Assembly: GCA_016287995.1 (NCBI GenBank)
Contig: JAEEXW010000204.1
Location: 1 to 5,945 of the forward strand
Length of the DNA stretch: 5,945 nt
Reading direction: 5' to 3'
Origin: Bacteroidales bacterium
Lineage (GTDB): Bacteria > Bacteroidota > Bacteroidia > Bacteroidales > UBA3824
The notes beneath the pieces are model-generated. The model searched no databases. It had not been told where the DNA came from and saw nothing but the letters and a program-made list of their open reading frames with translations. Each line of letters begins with the position of its first letter. Positions within the stretch are counted from its first letter, which is position 1. Positions 1 to 4,994 of this stretch are shown here, piece by piece. The translations under genes and the position numbers were made by a program.

Positions 1-1
1 T

Positions 2-1267
2 TATTATATGTGTCTTAACGACGAGACTGTCAGGACAGATTTTGACCTTTTTGCAAGTATTTACGCCAACCTTTCCAATATTTATCTTAACGTTCAGGAG
101 TATGATTCTGCGCTTTATTACGGCAAACTTAGTCTTGAAAGTGCAAAATTTGAGGGTTGTCAAATCAGCATAAAGAACGCTTACAATGCTATTTCGGGCG
201 TTTATCTTGCGCAAGGCGAATTTGAAAACGCCGCTGCAACGTATCTTGAACAAATCAATTACAACGATAGTGCATTTGGTACTAAATTGACGGAGAAGAT
301 TTTTAACATAAAATTTTCCGCTGAACAGTACAGAAAACAGCGCACAATTGACAATCTTAATAAAGAAAACTCTGAAAAAAGTTTGAAAATTGCCATTCAG
401 GAAAATATGATTTTCTTTTTGGGTCTAATTCTTCTGATGGGTGTTGCGATGGTTATAATTTTAATTCATAACAATAAGAAAGTTAAGCGTTTGAATGCGA
501 CTTTGCACAAGCAGCAGAAACAGATTTCAGATAGTATTTTGTATGCTCAAAAAATTCAGCAGGCGGTTTTGCCGGAGCAGACGGTTTTCGGAAATTGTTT
601 TTCGGATAGGTTTGTGCTTTATAAGCCGAGAGACGTTGTTAGCGGTGATTTTTATTGGTGTTACGAAACCCTTGATTACGAAATAGTTGTGGTTGCAGAT
701 TGTACGGGACACGGTGTTCCGGGTGCGTTTATGAGTATGCTTGGTGCATCAGCACTGCATGATATTGCGGTTAGGGGCGAATTTGAGGCAGGCAAAATTT
801 TGGAAAACCTCAGGGCAAAAGTTAAAATGCTGTTGAAGCAAAAAACGATTGAAAATACTCAAAAAGATGGTATGGATATGGCGTTGATGGTTATCAACCG
901 TCAGACTATGGAACTTGACTATTCCGGCGCGTATATTCCGCTTAATTATATCAGGAATAACGAGTTATATTCTTTGAAACCGACCAAAAATCCGATAGGT
1001 ATTTATATTCACGAGCAGCCTTTTGAGTCAACGAAGATTCAACTTCAAAAAGGTGATTGTATTTATTTGTCATCTGACGGCTTTTGTTCGCAGTTTAGCG
1101 AGAAAGACAATGCGAAACTTCGTCAAAGCATATACAAAAAATTACTCCTTGATAATCACCAACTTCCGATGACAGAGCAAGGAGTAATTTTGGAAAAGTT
1201 TTTTGACGAGTGGAAAGGTTCCAAAAAACAGGTTGACGATATTTTGGTTGCTGGTTTTAGGGTTTAA
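2..1267 (+). CDS. TPR-containing membrane protein with C-terminal SpoIIE/PP2C-type Ser/Thr phosphatase domain (5' truncated)
   Basis: The frame is open to the window edge, so the start lies upstream; the ATG at 8 is probably internal. Residues below count from that ATG. Two tetratricopeptide-like helix pairs lie at about 16-47 and 55-87 (YANLSNIYLNVQEYDSALYY; GVYLAQGEFENAAATYL). One hydrophobic segment follows at 134-153, then a charged helical linker at 155-180. The SpoIIE-type PP2C phosphatase domain fills the rest: SILYAQKIQQAVLP (176-189), VSGDFYW (211-217), DCTGHGVPGAFMSML (231-245), DGMDMALM (287-294), LSSDGF (354-359) and the terminal VDDILVAGFRV. The metal-binding Asp positions (D214, D231, D357, D410/411) look intact, so it is probably active. 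By family knowledge such proteins dephosphorylate partner-switching proteins (anti-sigma-factor antagonists). The TPR part would face the periplasm as sensor and the phosphatase the cytoplasm; this topology is inferred. No partner gene is visible. Its stop overlaps that of the convergent downstream gene. Confidence 0.9.
   Translation, partial: YYMCLNDETVRTDFDLFASIYANLSNIYLNVQEYDSALYYGKLSLESAKFEGCQISIKNAYNAISGVYLAQGEFENAAATYLEQINYNDSAFGTKLTEKIFNIKFSAEQYRKQRTIDNLNKENSEKSLKIAIQENMIFFLGLILLMGVAMVIILIHNNKKVKRLNATLHKQQKQISDSILYAQKIQQAVLPEQTVFGNCFSDRFVLYKPRDVVSGDFYWCYETLDYEIVVVADCTGHGVPGAFMSMLGASALHDIAVRGEFEAGKILENLRAKVKMLLKQKTIENTQKDGMDMALMVINRQTMELDYSGAYIPLNYIRNNELYSLKPTKNPIGIYIHEQPFESTKIQLQKGDCIYLSSDGFCSQFSEKDNAKLRQSIYKKLLLDNHQLPMTEQGVILEKFFDEWKGSKKQVDDILVAGFRV
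1132..1191 (-). terminator. Candidate intrinsic terminator of the minus-strand cluster, inside the convergent phosphatase gene
   Basis: A perfect 14-bp inverted repeat has arms AAAATTACTCCTTG (1138-1151) and CAAGGAGTAATTTT (1178-1191), with a 26-nt loop. Read on the minus strand, the distal arm runs into six T residues (complement of 1141-1136), as expected for a rho-independent terminator. On the plus strand the arm ends in only four T and is then followed by GG. It lies about 70 nt past the stop of the minus-strand pseudouridine synthase gene, where no intergenic space exists. The loop is long for a classical terminator, so the function is an inference; the repeat itself is certain. Confidence 0.45.
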
Positions 1268-1950
1268 TCCTTTGTAACGCTGTCTTGAAAAAATTCCCAA
1301 AGTTTGTCGCCTTCGGGAACCTCTGCTGTTACAGAGATTTCCTTTTTGCTGACGGGGTGAATAAATTCCACTTTTCGGGCGTGAAGCGAAAGTCCACCGT
1401 CGGGATTAGAACGCGGATAACCGTATTTCAAATCGCCTTTTACGGGGCAGCCTATATTTGCTAACTGACAGCGTATCTGGTGATGACGACCTGTCAAGAG
1501 ATTGATTTCCCAAAGATAGTAACGGTCGGAAACAGAGATAATTTTGTAATTCAAAATTGCTTTTTTTGCCTCTTTGTCCGATGCCTTAGCGATAAAACTT
1601 TTGTTTAATTTTTCGTTTTTCTTTAAGAAATCCTCGAGAGTTCCCTCGTCTTCGTTAGGTCGGTTTGAAGTTATCGCCCAATAGGTTTTGTGGATTTCTC
1701 CGTCGCGAAACATTGCATTTAAACGGCTGAGAGCCTTGCTTGTTTTTGCGAAAATCACAACTCCTGAGGTCGGGCGGTCAAGACGGTGCGTGAGTCCTAA
1801 GAAAACTTCACCGGGTTTTGAGTACTTTTCTTTTATGTACTTTTTAACCTTGTCTGTGAGAGTTTCGTCGCCGGTTTTGTCGCCCTGAACGATTTCGTTA
1901 ACCGTCTTCGAGACTATTATAATATGATTGTCTTCATAAATTACTTTCAT
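1264..1950 (-). CDS. RluA-family RNA pseudouridine synthase, no S4 domain
   Basis: This 228-residue protein should convert a specific uridine in rRNA or tRNA to pseudouridine in the cytoplasm. The family signature HRLDRPTSG lies at 55-63, with the predicted catalytic Asp58. Other family blocks are VVIFAKTSKALSRLN (64-78), HKTYWAI (87-93), YLWEINLLTGRHHQIR (145-160, base-binding and substrate-positioning region) and the C-terminal LHARKVEFIHPVSKKE. The protein begins directly with the catalytic fold, without the S4 RNA-binding domain of RluC/RluD, so it resembles the short TruC-like or RluA-like group. The usual KPxG of motif I is replaced by KTVNE before VQGDKTGDETL; the VQGDxTGD context is retained, so I regard this as a lineage variant. 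The ATG at 1950 is 6 nt from the toxin stop and implies co-transcription. The modified position cannot be told from sequence. Confidence 0.92.
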   Translation of the reverse strand: MKVIYEDNHIIIVSKTVNEIVQGDKTGDETLTDKVKKYIKEKYSKPGEVFLGLTHRLDRPTSGVVIFAKTSKALSRLNAMFRDGEIHKTYWAITSNRPNEDEGTLEDFLKKNEKLNKSFIAKASDKEAKKAILNYKIISVSDRYYLWEINLLTGRHHQIRCQLANIGCPVKGDLKYGYPRSNPDGGLSLHARKVEFIHPVSKKEISVTAEVPEGDKLWEFFQDSVTKD

Positions 1951-1956
1951 GATTTT

Positions 1957-2364
1957 TTAATTTTTTATCCAATTTTCTATTTTTAGATTCGTGATTCTGT
2001 TGAAATGCTTTTCGTTGCCGGTTACAAGAATTAAGTTGTAATGCAAAGCCGTTGCTGCAATCAATAAATCGAGACTGTCAATTCTTTGTCCTTGTGATTC
2101 TAAAAGCCATCTTATATCGGCATATTTGCGTAAACAACTCCCGATGCGGAACTCTTCAAACATAGTTGTAACATATATTACATCGTTAAAATGGCGTTCT
2201 TGACCTGATTTTACCGCGCCGAACAGTAATTCGGCGTGCGTAATTTCGGATATTTTGCAATCTAACGGGTTGATATTGCTAATATGTTTGCGTACATTGG
2301 GATGTTTTTTTATCAGAGCAATACAAGTATCCGTGTCTAAAAGATATATTCCATGTGTCAACAT
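1957..2364 (-). CDS. vapC: VapC-type PIN-domain toxin (predicted endoribonuclease)
   Basis: This 135-residue protein fits the single-domain PIN toxin family, Mg-dependent RNases that cut tRNA or rRNA when released from their antitoxin. The opening YLLDTDTCIALIKK supplies the first acidic residue (D10), ITHAELLFG the second (E45), and SLDLLIAATAL the third (D99). LVTGNEKHFNRI and the final LKIENW match the usual VapC ending 'TxNxxHFxRIxGLxxENW'. All core acidic positions look present, so the toxin is probably intact. I chose the ATG at 2364 because the PIN fold begins within a few residues and it sits 4 nt after the antitoxin stop. An upstream in-frame ATG at 2406 would add 14 residues unlike the family, read from antitoxin codons. 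There is no strong Shine-Dalgarno; AAGGA at 2386-2390 is about 21 nt away, too far to be convincing. Antitoxin-first order and tight spacing are typical of these pairs. The target RNA is not predictable. Confidence 0.88.
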   Translation of the reverse strand: MLTHGIYLLDTDTCIALIKKHPNVRKHISNINPLDCKISEITHAELLFGAVKSGQERHFNDVIYVTTMFEEFRIGSCLRKYADIRWLLESQGQRIDSLDLLIAATALHYNLILVTGNEKHFNRITNLKIENWIKN

Positions 2365-2368
2365 AATT

Positions 2369-2671
2369 TTACCAAGTTTCAACAGTCCTTGTATTAACTC
2401 TGCCATTTCTTAGTTCTTCTGCGATAGTTAAAGCATCGCCGTCGCCGCAGTAATCCCCGCTGAATTTTTCAAACATTTCATCATAAAATGACTTATAATC
2501 AGTATTTTGTGATGTATTAGTCTGTAATTCTTTGAAGGATTTTTCTGTTTTTTTATCTGCTTTTTTGATTTGCGCAATCAAATGCTCGGCAATCCAACGC
2601 TTGTCAGGCAAACTCAGAGAACATAACAATGCCCACAGACTTTTTTTTGATATATTTATAGTATTGTTCAT
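2369..2671 (-). CDS. Putative antitoxin partner of the PIN toxin
   Basis: This 100-residue polar protein lies immediately upstream of, and in the same direction as, the PIN toxin, so I read it as the cognate antitoxin; the assignment rests mainly on position. The N-terminal part, ISKKSLWALLCSLSLPDKRW (residues 7-26), followed by IAEHLIAQIKK, resembles small proteins that accompany VapC toxins in Bacteroidota (from memory, not searched). The middle is a Lys/Glu/Ser/Thr-rich, probably flexible stretch (about 38-60). The C-terminal tail ALTIAEELRNGRVNTRTVETW ends in an amphipathic segment that, by analogy with other VapC antitoxins, could lie across the PIN active site. I do not recognise an AbrB, Phd, ribbon-helix-helix or helix-turn-helix DNA-binding domain. 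The ATG at 2671 is fixed by an in-frame TGA a few codons upstream. No separate promoter is visible in the 35 nt after tex. Confidence 0.75.
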   Translation of the reverse strand: MNNTINISKKSLWALLCSLSLPDKRWIAEHLIAQIKKADKKTEKSFKELQTNTSQNTDYKSFYDEMFEKFSGDYCGDGDALTIAEELRNGRVNTRTVETW

Positions 2672-2706
2672 GATAGAGTTATTTCAATTTTTCGACATTT
2701 TCTTTT

Positions 2707-4836
2707 TTATTTTACTAATCCTAATCCTATACGGTTTCTATCAACGTCCACCGTCAAAACTTTGACCCTTACAGGCTGGTTGATTTTCAAGATGTTAGCG
2801 GGATTTACGGGGTTGCGTTTTGTGCCGCCGAACTGCGAAATATGAATCAGTCCGCTCACATGAACGCCTAAGTCCACAAACGCACCAAAATTAGTAACGT
2901 TTGTAACGATGCCGTTGAGTTCCATGCCCTCTTTCAAATCCGTGATCTTCTCCACATTTTGCTCAAATTCAGGCACTTTGAACTCTCCGCGCGGGTCTCT
3001 TCCGGGCTTTTCTAATTCTGCCATAATGTCAGTTAAAGTTGGCAGTCCGGTCTTGTCGTCAACGTATTTTTTGATGTCGATTTTTTTGCGGGTTTCAGCA
3101 TCCGAAATCAAATCTTTAACGCCGCAGCCCAAATCCTTTGCCATTTTACTAACGATGTAATATTTTTCGGGGTGAACGGCTGAATTGTCAAGCGGATTTT
3201 CTGCGCCTTCAATCCTTAAAAATCCTGCGCATTGTTCAAAGGCTTTTTCGCCCATTCGCGGCACTTTTTTGAGTTCGGTTCGTGTGCCGAAAGGTCCGTG
3301 TTCTTTTCTGTAATTAACAATGTTTTGCGCCAAAGTAGGACCTAATCCCGAAACGTACATCAAAAGATGTTTTGAGGCCGTATTAACATTAACGCCCACT
3401 TGATTGACACAACTAACTACCACATCATCAAGACTTTCCTTTAATTTTGTTTGGTTGACATCGTGCTGATATTGTCCGACACCGATGGATTTCGGGTCTA
3501 TTTTAACAAGTTCTGCAAGCGGGTCAAGTAGTCGCCGTCCGATTGAAACCGCACCTCTTACCGTAACGTCGTATTCGGGGAACTCTTCGCGGGCAACTTC
3601 CGAGGCCGAATAAATTGACGCGCCCGATTCAGAGACGATATAAACCTGAATGTCGCGGTCGAACCTCACTTTTTTAATAAAGCGTTCTGTCTCGCGGCTT
3701 GCCGTGCCGTTACCGATAGCGATACAGTCGATTTTGTATTGCTCAACAAGGGTCGTAACCTTGCTCATTGCCGCAAAAGCCTCTTTCATGCCCGAGTGCG
3801 GAAAAATTGCCTCGTTGTGCAAAAGGTTGCCTTGCTCGTCAAGACAGACAAGTTTGCAGCCGGTGCGGAATCCGGGGTCGAGTGCCAAAATTCTTTTCTT
3901 TCCTAACGGACTTTGTAACAATAAGTTACGAAGATTCTCCGTAAAAACTTTTATCGCCTCTTCGTCGGCTTTTTCTTTTGAAAGGTTTGCAAATTCGGTT
4001 TCCATCGACGGTTGCAAAAGTCTTTTGTAACAATCCTCGGCAGCAAGTTTTATCTGTTTTGCGCCTTCGCCTTTGCCTTTAACAAACTGACGTTCAAGGA
4101 TATTGAGTGCATTTTCGTCTTCGGGTTTTATCGTGATTTTCAAAAAGCCTTCGTTCTCGCCTCTCATCATCGCCATAAGACGGTGCGAGGGAATGCGTGA
4201 AAGGCGTTCAGAATAGTCAAAATAATCTTTGAATTTTTGAGCCTCTTCTTCTTTGTCTTTCACCAACTTAGAGAAAATCACCGCTTCACGGCTGTAAAGA
4301 TTTCGCATACGGTTACGGGTTTCAACATTTTCGTTGATATGTTCGGCGATAATGTCGCGAGCACCTTGCAAAGCCTCTTCTATGTTCTCTACTTTGTCGT
4401 TCAAAAATTTCTCTGCTAACGCCTCACAATCAGCATTTTGCTGCAAAAGAATTTGCGTTGCAAGCGGTTCGAGACCTTTTTCTTTTGCCACTGTTGCGCG
4501 GGTCTTTTTCTTTTGTTTGTATGGAAGATAGAGGTCTTCGAGGTCGGTCATCGAAAGAACTTCGTCGATTTTTTTCTTCAATTCGTCTGTCAATTTTCCT
4601 TGACCCTCGATTGATTCCAAAATCGCTGTTTTACGTTTTTCGAGTTCTTCGTATTTTTTGAGTTCTTCTTTTATCTGACTAACCTGCACTTCGTTAAGCG
4701 TTCCGGTTTGTTCTTTACGGTAACGGCTTATAAAAGGCACTGTTGCTCCTTGTGAAAACAAAAATGCAGTATTTTTGACTTGAATGTCTCTGATGCCAAG
4801 TTTTGCGGCTATGAGTTTAATATATTTTTCGTCCAT
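2707..4836 (-). CDS. tex: Tex family RNA-binding transcription accessory protein (S1 domain)
   Basis: This 709-residue protein matches Tex along its whole length. Family knowledge: Tex is a cytoplasmic nucleic-acid-binding protein associated with transcription, related to eukaryotic Spt6. Domains in order: the Tex-N helical region (about 1-190) with ATVPFISRYRKEQTGTLNEV (31-50) and DLEDLYLPYK (98-107); a central helical part; a YqgF/RNase H-like domain starting at RILALDPGFRTGCK (315-328) with AIGNGTASRETE (373-384); VSESGASIYSASEVAREEFP (401-420) and the IGVGQYQHDV block (451-460); a helix-hairpin-helix unit (about 478-545, VNVNTASKHLLMYVSGLG then FGTRTELKKVPRMGEKAFEQ); and a C-terminal S1 RNA-binding domain (634-709, GIVTNVTNFGAFVDLGVHVS). 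I chose the ATG at 4836 because Tex proteins start MxEKxI near here. An ATG at 4890 would add an 18-residue hydrophobic stretch out of place in a cytosolic protein. It is first in the minus-strand cluster, 35 nt before the antitoxin gene. Confidence 0.96.
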   Translation of the reverse strand: MDEKYIKLIAAKLGIRDIQVKNTAFLFSQGATVPFISRYRKEQTGTLNEVQVSQIKEELKKYEELEKRKTAILESIEGQGKLTDELKKKIDEVLSMTDLEDLYLPYKQKKKTRATVAKEKGLEPLATQILLQQNADCEALAEKFLNDKVENIEEALQGARDIIAEHINENVETRNRMRNLYSREAVIFSKLVKDKEEEAQKFKDYFDYSERLSRIPSHRLMAMMRGENEGFLKITIKPEDENALNILERQFVKGKGEGAKQIKLAAEDCYKRLLQPSMETEFANLSKEKADEEAIKVFTENLRNLLLQSPLGKKRILALDPGFRTGCKLVCLDEQGNLLHNEAIFPHSGMKEAFAAMSKVTTLVEQYKIDCIAIGNGTASRETERFIKKVRFDRDIQVYIVSESGASIYSASEVAREEFPEYDVTVRGAVSIGRRLLDPLAELVKIDPKSIGVGQYQHDVNQTKLKESLDDVVVSCVNQVGVNVNTASKHLLMYVSGLGPTLAQNIVNYRKEHGPFGTRTELKKVPRMGEKAFEQCAGFLRIEGAENPLDNSAVHPEKYYIVSKMAKDLGCGVKDLISDAETRKKIDIKKYVDDKTGLPTLTDIMAELEKPGRDPRGEFKVPEFEQNVEKITDLKEGMELNGIVTNVTNFGAFVDLGVHVSGLIHISQFGGTKRNPVNPANILKINQPVRVKVLTVDVDRNRIGLGLVK

Positions 4837-4859
4837 GTTTTTGAGTAAAAAATTTGCCG

Positions 4860-4890
4860 TAAAAATAGAAAAATAAAATGTCAGCAGCAA
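4860..4890 (-). promoter_or_regulatory. Weak candidate promoter for tex and the downstream cluster
   Basis: Read on the minus strand, TTG (4890-4888) is followed after exactly 20 nt by TATTTTTA (4867-4860). This matches the Bacteroidota consensus TTG-N19-21-TAnnTTTG except for the last base. Transcription would begin roughly at 4853, leaving a leader of about 17 nt before the tex ATG. AT-richness makes chance matches likely. Confidence 0.3.
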
Positions 4891-4906
4891 GAAATTTATT
4901 GACGAA

Positions 4907-4933
4907 AAATTCTTGTTTTTTTAAAAAGAATTT
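4907..4933. repeat. 8-bp inverted repeat with AT-rich centre in the promoter region
   Basis: The arms are AAATTCTT (4907-4914) and AAGAATTT (4926-4933), separated by 11 nt that contain the palindrome TTTTTAAAAA (4918-4927). The repeat overlaps the -33 element and the spacer of the plus-strand promoter, so it could be an operator or simply a consequence of AT-rich composition. The repeat is seen directly; any function is speculative. Confidence 0.3.
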
Positions 4934-4943
4934 ATTACTTTTG
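4913..4943 (+). promoter_or_regulatory. Candidate Bacteroidota-type promoter for the receiver-PAS gene
   Basis: TTG at 4913-4915 (the -33 element) is followed after exactly 20 nt by TACTTTTG at 4936-4943, a full match to the Bacteroidota -7 consensus TAnnTTTG. Transcription would start near 4950, giving a leader of about 45 nt before the proposed TTG start codon at 4995. This position also argues that the gene begins here rather than being a fragment of a longer frame. Confidence 0.5.
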
Positions 4944-4994
4944 AACAATTTTATTTTTTAATTCGGGTGTAACCGTCTAAAACTTTGCAACGTA

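Larger units (their letters stand above)
4837..4994. other. Divergent intergenic region between tex and the receiver-PAS gene
   Basis: This 158-nt, very AT-rich stretch is the only sizeable non-coding segment in the window. It separates two divergently read genes and must hold the signals for both. It contains a well-matched Bacteroidota-type promoter for the plus strand, a weaker one for the minus strand, and an AT-rich 8-bp inverted repeat. A TAA stop at 4959-4961 limits how far upstream the plus-strand coding frame can extend. I see no tRNA, riboswitch or small protein here. Confidence 0.8.

Noticed and set aside
2365..2406. Longer toxin start at the ATG at 2406, overlapping the antitoxin gene
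   Set aside because: The extra 14 residues are out-of-frame antitoxin codons and precede the normal PIN start; the ATG at 2364 gives the usual family length.
3650..4030. A 126-codon plus-strand open frame within tex
   Set aside because: It is antisense to the highly conserved YqgF-like region of Tex, has no recognisable motif, and is explained by codon bias of the real gene.
4837..4890. Signal-peptide-like 18-residue N-terminal extension of Tex from the ATG at 4890
   Set aside because: Tex is cytosolic and its family start is at 4836; the hydrophobic residues come from translating the AT-rich leader, which also overlaps a candidate promoter.
4916..4927. The T-run followed by A-run as a terminator
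   Set aside because: It lies between two divergent gene starts, where no transcript needs to end, and the stem would be purely A-T; more likely promoter-region composition.
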